A stretch of DNA of 64,000 nt. It comes from JACQPU01 sp039961715 (lineage in GTDB: Bacteria > Bacteroidota > Ignavibacteria > UBA10030). Made by a program: the position numbers and the translations under genes. The notes beneath the pieces were generated by a model. That model searched no databases and was not told the DNA's origin. It saw nothing but the letters and a program-made list of their open reading frames with translations. The stretch lies in the NCBI GenBank assembly GCA_039961715.1, contig JABRVW010000009.1, positions 1 through 64,000 of the forward strand. Direction: 5' to 3'. This document shows positions 1 to 7,814 of this stretch, in pieces (the first letter of the stretch is position 1; the number at the start of each line of letters is the position of its first letter).

Positions 1-17
1 ATCGACTGAGATCCGAA

Positions 18-1082
18 GTGAAACCCACTCCCGCTTCCCTGGGCTACCGCATGCCGGCAGAATGGGAACCGCACGAAGCCACCTGGCTCGGCTGGCCCCA
101 TAACAAGAACGACTGGCCGGGGAAATTTCAGACCATCCCATGGGTGTATGGTGAGATCTGCCGCAAACTTACCCAGGGCGAGATCGTCAGGATCATCGTG
201 AACTCCAAGGCGCATGAAGCATCCGCACGACGGATTCTCGTCAAGGTGGGAGCCGATATGCAGAAGGTTCAGTTCTTCCGGATCCCCACCGACCGCGGAT
301 GGACCCGCGATTTCGGGCCAATGTTCGTGAAGTCTGACAATGATATTGTCATCAACGAATTCGGCTTCACGGGCTGGGCAAAGTATCCGAACCACAAGAA
401 GGACCGCGCGGTTTCTGCAAAAGCCGCGCGGGCGCTGAAACTCCGGTCGTTCAAGCCGATGATCGGCAAAAGGGCGTTTGTGCTGGAGGGAGGCGCGATC
501 GACGTGAACGGCAGAGGGACCCTTCTGACGACCGAGGAGTGCCTTTTGGATCAGCTGACCCAGGTTCGGAATCCGGGCCTGGGCAAAGCCGAGACGGAGC
601 GGATGCTGAGAGAGCATCTCGGGGTATCCAACGTCCTCTGGCTCGGAAAAGGCATTGCCGGCGATGACACTCACGGCCATGTGGACGATCTGGCCAGGTT
701 TGTCAATCCGACAACGATCGTTCTTTGCCGCGAGGACATTGCGTCGGACGTCAATTACAGGCCCCTTCGGGAAAACCGGGAGCGTTTGGAGGATGCCCGC
801 CTCGAAGACGGTTCAAAGCCGCAAATTGTGGACCTTCCGATGCCGGAGCCCCTGGTGTTTGATGGGGTTCGGTTGCCTGCAAGCTACGCGAACTTTTATT
901 TCACCAATGCCGCCGTCCTGGTCCCCACCTTCAACGACCCTGCCGACCGGAAAGCCCTCGGCATCCTGGGCGAGCTCATCACGGACCGTCCCGTCGTCGG
1001 CATCCACGCCGTGGACCTCGTCTGGGGCTTCGGCACGATCCATTGCCTGACGCAGCAGCAACCTGCGCGAGAATCCCCGTGA
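18..1082 (+). CDS. aguA: Agmatine deiminase (agmatine iminohydrolase)
   Basis: Hydrolyses agmatine to N-carbamoylputrescine and ammonia in the cytoplasm, a step from arginine to putrescine. The 354-residue product has the peptidyl-arginine-deiminase-family layout: the N-terminal MPAEWEPHEATWLGWP block, WTRDFGPMFV near residues 95-104, the GDDTHGHVDDLARF block near 215-228 that carries family catalytic residues, and the C-terminal HCLTQQQP whose Cys343 is the expected nucleophile. The start used is GTG at 18. An in-frame ATG at 51 sits right before the conserved AEWEPH block and is a good alternative. Only 17 bases of upstream sequence are visible, so promoter and operon partners such as carbamoylputrescine amidase cannot be judged. 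No partner gene lies downstream. Family assignment is firm. Confidence 0.93.
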   Translation: MKPTPASLGYRMPAEWEPHEATWLGWPHNKNDWPGKFQTIPWVYGEICRKLTQGEIVRIIVNSKAHEASARRILVKVGADMQKVQFFRIPTDRGWTRDFGPMFVKSDNDIVINEFGFTGWAKYPNHKKDRAVSAKAARALKLRSFKPMIGKRAFVLEGGAIDVNGRGTLLTTEECLLDQLTQVRNPGLGKAETERMLREHLGVSNVLWLGKGIAGDDTHGHVDDLARFVNPTTIVLCREDIASDVNYRPLRENRERLEDARLEDGSKPQIVDLPMPEPLVFDGVRLPASYANFYFTNAAVLVPTFNDPADRKALGILGELITDRPVVGIHAVDLVWGFGTIHCLTQQQPARESP

Positions 1083-1220
1083 ACGGTTGAATCTCCCTGA
1101 GCTTTCCTGTACCTTTGGATGGTTGTACCGTTTGAATCACAAGACCTCTGTTCCACGAACCAGCCTCATGTTGCCAATGACCATGAAGAATCCAGACGAA
1201 CCTGTTCGACACCATGCCTT

Positions 1221-1375
1221 GAACAAATCCGAAGTCCGAAATCCGAAAATCGAAACAAGCACAACACACGAAGTGCGAAGCTCCAGAATTTCGAGTTTAG
1301 GATTTCGCAATTCCGATTTGTTCCGAGTTTCGTGTTTCGCATTATTTCGGATTTTCAATCAAACAACGAAACTGG
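1221..1375. repeat. Degenerate GAAATCCGAA word array with inverted arms
   Basis: The left arm (about 1225-1280) repeats variants of GAAATCCGAA. The right arm (about 1285-1370) repeats variants of the reverse complement, TTCGGATTTC. The 18 bases at 1225-1242 match 62355-62372 at 17 positions. The right arm runs into the start of the following peptidase gene. It is not a CRISPR: there are no spacers and the units are degenerate. Confidence 0.75.
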
Positions 1376-3399
1376 CAATCCTTATCCCCATCCTCCCGAT
1401 TTTCTTCTTCTCATCCTGCAGTCAACCCATGGAACGACAATACTCGCTTGAGCGTGTAGGACCTGCGCGCGTTGTTCAGCTCTATGCCGACGGATTCGAG
1501 CAGCTCCCGCTCAATCAGAAGATTTTTGCATACTACCTTTCCCGTGCGGCCATGGCTGCGAGGGACATCGCCATCGATCAGCATCATCGCTACGCGCTCG
1601 AAATTCGCGACATTCTGGAAGGCGTCATCACCCACCGCGAGGGAGTTGCGGACAGCGTGTATCGTCAGATCCTTGAATACACAAAGCTGTTCTGGATCAA
1701 CAACGGCCCTTACGACAACATAACATCACGGAAGTTTGTCGTTGGCTGTTCACCTGAAGAATTTCGTGCAGCAGCGCTCAAGGCCATTGAGAATGGCGCC
1801 GACATCGGAACCACAGCGTCGACGCTTGACGGGGCGCTCAAGCGGCTCAATCCCTTCCTGTTCGATCCGTCGGTCGAACCGATGATGACCAACAAAACGC
1901 CCGGTGAAGACTGGATCAGGGGAAGCGGCGTGAATTTCTACGCTCCGGATCTGACACAACGGGAAGTCGAACAGTTCATCCGCTCCGGACGGCAGAAGAA
2001 CGATCTGAATTCCAAGCTGGTCAAGGAGCGGGGGCGGATCGTGGAAAAGGTGTATCGCGCGGGCGGCAACGGTGTGGAACCCGGGCTCTATGCGGAGGAT
2101 CTCGAAGCAACGATATTCTATCTGGAGAAGGCGATCCCGTATGCATCCGGCCCGGCCCAGCAGGAGACGCTCCGGCGGCTGATCAGATATTTCCGAACGG
2201 GCGATTTGCGCGATTTCCGTGAGTACAACATTCAGTGGGTGGGCGACACGTCAACGGTGGACATGATTCACGGATTCATCGAGGTGTATCTGGACCCGAT
2301 GGGCCTGAAAGCCGAATTCGAGTCGTCCGTGTACTGGTCGGACCAACAACTCTCGAAGAGCATTCGCGACATCGGCGCCGAGGCGCAGTATTTTGAAGAT
2401 CGCATGCCGTGGGACAACAAATACAAGAAACAAGGCATCAAGCCCCTGGCGGCAAGCTTCGTCAATATCATGTTCTCGTCCGGAGGCACGGGTCCGGTGA
2501 GCCCCATCGGCATCAATCTTCCGAACGAACAGCTCGTCCGCGAACAATACGGAAGCAAGAGCGTGGTGCTGAATAACATTGTCGACGCGGCGAACAAATC
2601 TGCAGGTGAGGTCTTGCTGAACGAGTTTGCGTACGATCAGGCCGAGATCGAACTGCAGAAGAAGTACGGTACGCTTGCGGACAACATGCACACGGCCCTT
2701 CACGAAGTCCTGGGCCATGCCTCAGGCAAGACCATGGTGGCCGGCGACCCGGCAACCTATCTTCCGGGGTACTATTCCACCCTCGAAGAGGGCCGGGCGG
2801 ATCTGATCGCGCTGTGGCACATCTGGGACGACAAACTGATTGAGCTGGGCGCCATTCCGGACCAGGATGTGGCGCGGCAGATGTATAATGCCTACATACG
2901 AAACGCGCTCCTCCTTCAGCTCCGCCGCATCCCCCACGGCGATCAGATCGAGGAAGACCACATGAAGAACCGGCAAATGATCGCAAACTACATCCTGAAG
3001 AACTCTGATGCCCTCAGGGTGGAAGAAAGGGATGGAAAAACCTACGTGCGGGTGGCGAAGTACGACACGATGAGGGAGGTGGTAGGGAAGCTTCTGGCGG
3101 AGGTCATGCGGATCAAGGCCGAAGGTGACCTGCCGGCGGCAAGGAACCTCATCGATACGTACGGATTGAAGATTGACACCGGGCTTCGGGATCAGGTCAT
3201 AGAGCGGATCAGGCATCTTGACGTTGCGTCGTACAATGCTTACGTTATGCCTGAATACGAGGCCATGACCGATGCGTCGGGGAACATCACGGATGTGCGA
3301 GTCACGTACCCGATGGACCTCACGACACAGATGCTCAGATTCTCAGCCTTTACAAGAGAAGCAAAGCAGAAGGTTCGTTCAGCACTCGCAGCCCGTTAG
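1318..3399 (+). CDS. M49-family dipeptidyl peptidase III-like zinc metallopeptidase, predicted lipoprotein
   Basis: A zinc peptidase that by family removes dipeptides from the N terminus of short peptides. The M49 hallmark HEVLGH lies near residues 462-467 and the second zinc motif EEGRAD near 490-495. The last ~570 residues fit the family. The N terminus carries a Lys, a hydrophobic run (LAILIPILPIFFF) and then SSC, a lipobox-like Cys, so an exported lipoprotein is inferred. The start is uncertain. The frame is open from 1087, but much of 1221-1375 is repeat array. TTG at 1318 is the closest upstream start giving a normal signal peptide. ATGs at 1171 and 1177 would force translation of the whole array, and ATG at 1429 would lose the signal. 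It lies 56 bases before thyA. Confidence 0.85.
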   Translation: MFRVSCFALFRIFNQTTKLAILIPILPIFFFSSCSQPMERQYSLERVGPARVVQLYADGFEQLPLNQKIFAYYLSRAAMAARDIAIDQHHRYALEIRDILEGVITHREGVADSVYRQILEYTKLFWINNGPYDNITSRKFVVGCSPEEFRAAALKAIENGADIGTTASTLDGALKRLNPFLFDPSVEPMMTNKTPGEDWIRGSGVNFYAPDLTQREVEQFIRSGRQKNDLNSKLVKERGRIVEKVYRAGGNGVEPGLYAEDLEATIFYLEKAIPYASGPAQQETLRRLIRYFRTGDLRDFREYNIQWVGDTSTVDMIHGFIEVYLDPMGLKAEFESSVYWSDQQLSKSIRDIGAEAQYFEDRMPWDNKYKKQGIKPLAASFVNIMFSSGGTGPVSPIGINLPNEQLVREQYGSKSVVLNNIVDAANKSAGEVLLNEFAYDQAEIELQKKYGTLADNMHTALHEVLGHASGKTMVAGDPATYLPGYYSTLEEGRADLIALWHIWDDKLIELGAIPDQDVARQMYNAYIRNALLLQLRRIPHGDQIEEDHMKNRQMIANYILKNSDALRVEERDGKTYVRVAKYDTMREVVGKLLAEVMRIKAEGDLPAARNLIDTYGLKIDTGLRDQVIERIRHLDVASYNAYVMPEYEAMTDASGNITDVRVTYPMDLTTQMLRFSAFTREAKQKVRSALAAR

Positions 3400-3407
3400 C
3401 GTCTCGC

Positions 3408-3450
3408 TTGTTCGTGTCTCGTTTCCTTTTCCTTTTTCCTTTTTAAAAGG
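3408..3450 (+). repeat. Pyrimidine-rich TTTCC word array before thyA
   Basis: Repeats of a TTTTCC/TTTTTCC word fill the gap between the peptidase stop and thyA. The array ends in TTTTTAAAAGG, and its AAGG serves as the likely ribosome binding site five bases before the thyA ATG. Confidence 0.5.
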
Positions 3451-3455
3451 CTCTC

Positions 3456-4268
3456 ATGCGCGAATATCTCGATCTCGTCCAACGGGTGCTCGACAAGGGA
3501 ACCCTCAAACACAACCGTACGGGAGTCGATACGATCTCGGTCTTTTCCGAACATTACAAGATCGACCTCAGCGAGGGCTTCCCCCTCCTCACGACCAAGA
3601 AAATGAACTTTAAGGCGATTTTGCATGAAGTGCTGTGGTACCTGTCGGGCGAGGATCATATCCGCAATCTGCGCAAGCATACGAAGATCTGGGATGCGTG
3701 GGCGGATGAGAACGGCAACCTCGAAACGGCCTACGGACGCTACTGGCGGAGATTTCCGAGTGCGCAGATCAACAAGGAAACAGGGCGGTATGAAGTGAAG
3801 GAGATCGACCAGGTCGCCGAGGTATTGCGGATCCTGCGTACGAACCCGAATTCCCGCCGAATGGTGATTTCCGCATGGGAGCCCGGGAACGCACTCTGGA
3901 GCAAGCTTCCGCCCTGTCATTTCACGTTTGTCTTCAATGTTCAGGGCAACAAGCTGAACTGTCATTTGACCCAGCGGTCGGGGGACATTGCGATCGGCAT
4001 TCCGTTCAACGTCGCGGCCTATTCTCTGCTGACCCAGGCCATTGCGCAGGAAGTCGGTCTCGAACTCGGCTTCTTCAGCCACACGATCGTCGATGCTCAC
4101 ATCTACGTCAATCATGTCGGGGGCCTGCGCGAACAGCTCAAGCGCCGTCCGAAAGCTCTGCCGAAGCTCGAGATTGCGCGCAAGCCGCTTGATGAGCTGA
4201 GGTTCGAGGATTTCCAACTGATCGGCTATCAGTGCGACGAGCCGATCAAGTTTGAAGTGGCCGTGTGA
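3456..4268 (+). CDS. thyA: Thymidylate synthase
   Basis: Methylates dUMP to dTMP using methylenetetrahydrofolate and releases dihydrofolate. The 270-residue protein is of ordinary length. The active-site segment LPPCHFTF places the nucleophile at Cys154, followed by the conserved CHLTQRSGDIAIGIPFN and FSHTIVDAHIYVNH blocks. The start is ATG at 3456 with AAAAGG just upstream. The stop overlaps the GTG start of the dihydrofolate reductase gene in GTGA, so the two are probably translationally coupled. The pairing makes sense because folA regenerates the tetrahydrofolate used here. Very secure call. Confidence 0.98.
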   Translation: MREYLDLVQRVLDKGTLKHNRTGVDTISVFSEHYKIDLSEGFPLLTTKKMNFKAILHEVLWYLSGEDHIRNLRKHTKIWDAWADENGNLETAYGRYWRRFPSAQINKETGRYEVKEIDQVAEVLRILRTNPNSRRMVISAWEPGNALWSKLPPCHFTFVFNVQGNKLNCHLTQRSGDIAIGIPFNVAAYSLLTQAIAQEVGLELGFFSHTIVDAHIYVNHVGGLREQLKRRPKALPKLEIARKPLDELRFEDFQLIGYQCDEPIKFEVAV

Positions 4269-4732
4269 AGCTCATCATCATCGCCGCACTGAACCGCAAG
4301 CGGGTGATCGGGAAGGATGGCCGGGTTCCCTGGCACATTCCCGAGGACTTGAAGCGCCTGAAGCGACTCACCACGGGTCATACCCTCTTGATGGGTCGCC
4401 GCACGTACGAATCCCTGCAGACTCCGCTTCCGAACCGCCGGCACGTTGTGCTCACCTCACGCGAACTCCCAGGTGTCGAAACCTATCGGACGATTCCCGA
4501 GGCGCTTGAAGCGCTCCGTGACCAGGAGAAGGTGTTCATTTTTGGGGGTGGAGAGATCTTCTCAGCCATGCTCGAGATGGCCGACGAGTGGTATCTGACC
4601 CACGTGGACAACGATGTGGACGGTGATGCGTTTTTTCCCCCGTATGAGCATCTGGTGGGAAAGAAATATGTGGTGTCAGGTGAGGAGGTGAGGGATGGGT
4701 ATAAGTTTGTGGATTACAGGAAAGTTGGTTAG
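4265..4732 (+). CDS. folA: Dihydrofolate reductase
   Basis: Reduces dihydrofolate to tetrahydrofolate with NADPH. The 155-residue protein is a standard-length single-domain enzyme. It has the conserved opening IIAALNRKRVIGKDGRVPWH with the substrate-site PWHIPEDLKRLK, the cofactor-loop LLMGRRTYES, the FIFGGGEIF segment and a C-terminal acidic region. Translation starts at GTG 4265, overlapping the thyA stop. Downstream lies a perfect inverted repeat, then a convergent small gene. Secure family call. Confidence 0.97.
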   Translation: MKLIIIAALNRKRVIGKDGRVPWHIPEDLKRLKRLTTGHTLLMGRRTYESLQTPLPNRRHVVLTSRELPGVETYRTIPEALEALRDQEKVFIFGGGEIFSAMLEMADEWYLTHVDNDVDGDAFFPPYEHLVGKKYVVSGEEVRDGYKFVDYRKVG

Positions 4733-4738
4733 CGGTGT

Positions 4739-4790
4739 CCCACCTTTCCAAGGTATCCAAGTTTTAACATATGTACCTTGGAAAGGTGGG
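4739..4790. repeat. Perfect 17-bp inverted repeat, REP-like hairpin
   Basis: CCCACCTTTCCAAGGTA at 4739-4755 is the exact reverse complement of 4774-4790, with an 18-base loop. No T-run follows on either strand, so it is not a typical intrinsic terminator, although it sits between convergent genes. It resembles the short palindromes mobilised by REP-associated transposases, but no such transposase is in the window and I saw no second copy. Confidence 0.75.
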
Positions 4791-4822
4791 CCCGGCAACC
4801 ACGCGTTCCGGCTTCCTTCCCC

Positions 4823-5086
4823 CTATTTCAAAACCCCCTTCTCTTTCAGTCTCCCCCTGATCAGGGCCACCACTTCGGTCTGTTCCTGAAGCGTACGCGA
4901 ACCCGCCGCCCGGACCGCGTCTTCCAGCGTCCCTTTCCGATCCTTCAACCATGCCCATACATTATACCCAAGCCTGTTTCGGTCATTGGGTTCGCGCGTT
5001 TCAATATCGGCGACGACGGAATAGGCCAGTTTTTCAAGGGTATCAGGTGAAAACTCTTCGACTGCCGGGGGCGGTTTGGTTGCCAT
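4823..5086 (-). CDS. Small conserved-looking protein of unknown function
   Basis: I do not recognise this 87-residue product. It is charged, without signal peptide, membrane segment or cysteine motif. The sequence reads like a compact helical domain: a Pro-rich N terminus, then LEKLAYSVVADIETREPND, an aromatic stretch GYNVWAWLKDRKGTLEDAV and a basic helical tail ending RGRLKEKGVLK. It is convergent with folA and downstream of nothing obvious. AAGGGA lies just upstream of the ATG as a modest ribosome site. Amino-acid composition and the absence of low complexity make it look like a real gene, but there is no functional evidence. Confidence 0.6.
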   Translation of the reverse strand: MATKPPPAVEEFSPDTLEKLAYSVVADIETREPNDRNRLGYNVWAWLKDRKGTLEDAVRAAGSRTLQEQTEVVALIRGRLKEKGVLK

Positions 5087-5180
5087 TGGGTCCCTTGGTG
5101 GTGTGAATGATAAAAAGTGTCGATAAAATCGGTAGAAATCAAGCGTGGCATGATCAGAAACCCGACGGAGCAGGGTCGTC

Positions 5181-5219
5181 AGACGCGAGACGCTAGTGTC
5201 AATATTGCGTCTTGCGTTT
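5181..5219. repeat. Imperfect 13-bp hairpin near the end of the phosphatase gene
   Basis: AGACGCGAGACGC at 5181-5193 pairs with 5207-5219 across a 13-base loop, with 11 Watson-Crick pairs and two G-T positions. It touches the 3' end of the PP2C gene on the minus strand. No T-run follows, so a terminator role is only possible. Confidence 0.45.
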
Positions 5220-7741
5220 TACCTCTTGTCCTCCTTCACCTTCACCACCACCATCGTCAGGTCATCGTGGCGTTCCGCCCGGCCCACGAACTCCTCCACG
5301 GCCGTGGTCAGGGCACGCTGAATTTCTCCTGAGGTCATCGAACGTTTCGATTCGATCAGCGAGAGTACGGCTTCCTCGCCGAGCTGAGCCTGATTCTCGT
5401 TCATGGCCTCCGTCAGCCCGTCTGTATAAAAGAAGAACAATCCGCCCGGCTCGAGGGGCTTCCGCACCTCCTTGAGGGTGCTTTCGAAGACCGGCCCCCT
5501 CTCCAATCCCAATCCGATCCCTTCTGCTTCGAGCATCTCCAGGCGTCCGTTGGTGCCGATCAGCGCCTTGTTGTGGCCGGCGCGGCAGATCGTGACCTCC
5601 TTGCGGCCCACGTCGAACAGGGCGATGATCATCGTGATGAAGGATTTGCGCTCAATCCCGTCGTAGATCCGTCGGTTCACGTGGGTCAGCATCTCACGGG
5701 GCGATTGGTACATGTGCGCGGCCAGCTGTACCATGCCCTGGATCTTGGACATATAGAGCGCGGCAGACATACCCTTCCCCGAGACGTCGGCCACCACGAC
5801 CAGCACGCGTTGGTCATCGAGCTGAATGAAATCGAAATAATCGCCGCCGACGATCTCGGCGGGAATGGCCACGCCGGAGATATCGAGGCCGGGAATGTCG
5901 GGATTCTCCTTGGGCAAAAGTCCCTGCTGGATCTGTCTTGCGAGCGAGAGCTCCTCCCGGATCCTCTGGCGTTCGATCTCCGCCTTGTGCAGGCGCGCGT
6001 TCTCAATGGCGATCGCGGCCTGGCCGCCGACCGTCGAAAGAAGATCAATGTCCTCCTGCGAGTATGCCTTGCCTGAGAGCTTCGGTCCCACCAGAATCGT
6101 TCCCACCAGCCTGTCCTGCAGAAACATCGGCACGCTCACCACGGCTCCCGACCGGATGATCTTCTGACGATCCTCCCGATGAAGCTTGTACGATTCAGGC
6201 TCGTCGGCCAACAAGCCGAAATTCTGTGCGCGCCTCGTCTCCCGCAACAGATCCAGAAACCCGTCGTTTTCATCGCCAAAGACACAGCACTCGGCCGGGA
6301 TGTTCTTTCCGACGCTGTAACAACCCTCCGTTTCATCGCACAACACGACGGCCACCTTCTCAACGTGCATGGTTGAGGAAATCCTGTTCACCATCGAATG
6401 CAGGATCTGATCGAGGTTCATCTGCCTCGGCAATTCCTGGCTGAACTCGAGAAGGGCTCTCTGATAGTTCATCCGCTCCCGGTAAAAGACCCGGTCGATC
6501 ATCTCCTGCACGCGCCTCTTGATCGGATCAAACGCGAAGGCGATGATGAGAAACGCTGTAATGTTCAGAATCTCATTCTCTTCCTCGCCAATCAGCGCTC
6601 CCAGAAGACTGCCCACGCCGAATACCGTGCCGATATAGATCGCGGCCAGCATTGCAGTCACCGCTCCATAGAGGAGGCTCCGCTTCACGATCAGATCGAT
6701 GTCCATCAGGCGATAGCGGAAGATGGAGTACCCGAACGCCGCCGGGACCGCCGCAAGGAGCAGGCCCGGGGCCAGAAGAAGGGGCTGGGTGAACACCGCA
6801 AACTGGTTGACCGTCTGCAAAACGACCACGTAGGCATACGCAACCACGCCTATGACAATTGCCGCCAGGATCGGACGGAGCTGACGCCGCTTCGGCCGGT
6901 CAACAGACGTGACATAGGTGATGCAGAAGATCACGAGTCCCGCGAAGAAGAAATAGAATGGTGAAGAAACAACCATTTGGGCGAGCCAGGGCGGGAGATC
7001 GGGTACCATATTCAAGAAGATTGGAACAACCGTTCCAATGCTCAGAAGAACAAGGAGGATCCTGAACCACCAACGATCGGCAAGACGGCTCCGAACAGGA
7101 AACGCCAGGAAGAAATAGACAAACAGAGGCTGGGCGAAAAGACGTCCCGTGAAGAACGCGGCGACAAACACGATCATCTTCCATTGCGGGTCGACGCCGG
7201 GGGCGAGATTCAACGAACTGAATCCAAACACCAGGAGGGCGCCGATGCTGTACCACGCGAAGAGCCTTTGAATCTTTCCCTGCGGCCTTGTCAACACCAC
7301 AACGGTTCCCACCAGGAGAAATCCGAGGCCGATGAGGCAATAGGCGAGATACGTCACATTGACCATCTTGAGGATTTCAACCTTGGTCTCAAACGTCACA
7401 CCGTCGCGTTCGACGAGATACGTGGCATACTCTCCTGCCGCCATCGGATTGATGATGTTCATCGCCTGCCCGGGGGTCCGGAATTCCTGACCGTTGATCC
7501 TGAGCAGAATGTCTCCATCCTTGATCCCGGCACGGTCTGTCACTCCGCCCGCGACTACGTCCGTTATGATCGCCCCCGGCAACCCGTCGGGCCTTGGCAA
7601 CCATCCACACTGGTCGTTGCTGACCGCCTTGAAGAACATGACATCCATGAAGTTCAGGGTCGTCACGCCGAGGGTCACGAAGGCAAGAACCAGAAAAACG
7701 GCCCGGGTCAGGCGGGGAGATTGGTCAAGAGGATTCTTCAT
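5219..7741 (-). CDS. Membrane PDZ-GAF-PP2C (SpoIIE/RsbU-type) serine phosphatase
   Basis: A signalling phosphatase of the SpoIIE/RsbU class, which typically dephosphorylates anti-anti-sigma-type partners. Order in the 840 residues: an N-terminal membrane helix (about 12-35), a PDZ-like domain (about 45-100, GVTDRAGIKDGDILLRINGQ), a block of several membrane helices (about 130-400), a short linker helix, a GAF domain (about 430-590), a coiled linker (RIREELSLARQIQQGLLP) and the PP2C domain (about 625-835). Metal-site motifs EIVGGDYFDF, VVVADVSGKGMSAALYMSK and RHDDLTMVVV are intact, so it should be active. No anti-sigma or STAS partner lies nearby. A possible promoter sits only a few bases before the ATG. 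Confidence 0.9.
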   Translation of the reverse strand: MKNPLDQSPRLTRAVFLVLAFVTLGVTTLNFMDVMFFKAVSNDQCGWLPRPDGLPGAIITDVVAGGVTDRAGIKDGDILLRINGQEFRTPGQAMNIINPMAAGEYATYLVERDGVTFETKVEILKMVNVTYLAYCLIGLGFLLVGTVVVLTRPQGKIQRLFAWYSIGALLVFGFSSLNLAPGVDPQWKMIVFVAAFFTGRLFAQPLFVYFFLAFPVRSRLADRWWFRILLVLLSIGTVVPIFLNMVPDLPPWLAQMVVSSPFYFFFAGLVIFCITYVTSVDRPKRRQLRPILAAIVIGVVAYAYVVVLQTVNQFAVFTQPLLLAPGLLLAAVPAAFGYSIFRYRLMDIDLIVKRSLLYGAVTAMLAAIYIGTVFGVGSLLGALIGEEENEILNITAFLIIAFAFDPIKRRVQEMIDRVFYRERMNYQRALLEFSQELPRQMNLDQILHSMVNRISSTMHVEKVAVVLCDETEGCYSVGKNIPAECCVFGDENDGFLDLLRETRRAQNFGLLADEPESYKLHREDRQKIIRSGAVVSVPMFLQDRLVGTILVGPKLSGKAYSQEDIDLLSTVGGQAAIAIENARLHKAEIERQRIREELSLARQIQQGLLPKENPDIPGLDISGVAIPAEIVGGDYFDFIQLDDQRVLVVVADVSGKGMSAALYMSKIQGMVQLAAHMYQSPREMLTHVNRRIYDGIERKSFITMIIALFDVGRKEVTICRAGHNKALIGTNGRLEMLEAEGIGLGLERGPVFESTLKEVRKPLEPGGLFFFYTDGLTEAMNENQAQLGEEAVLSLIESKRSMTSGEIQRALTTAVEEFVGRAERHDDLTMVVVKVKEDKR

Positions 7742-7750
7742 GGCTCGCGG

Positions 7751-7778
7751 ATCATATCGTTTCTCTACCTACGTTCAA
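7751..7778 (-). promoter_or_regulatory. Candidate promoter for the PP2C phosphatase
   Basis: On the minus strand TTGAAC (7773-7778) and TATGAT (7751-7756) are separated by 16 bases. The predicted transcription start falls only about 3 bases before the ATG at 7741, so the mRNA would be nearly leaderless. This leaves the call tentative. Confidence 0.35.
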
Positions 7779-7814
7779 ATCACGGAAACGTTGCACACGG
7801 TATCCTTGCAGGAG

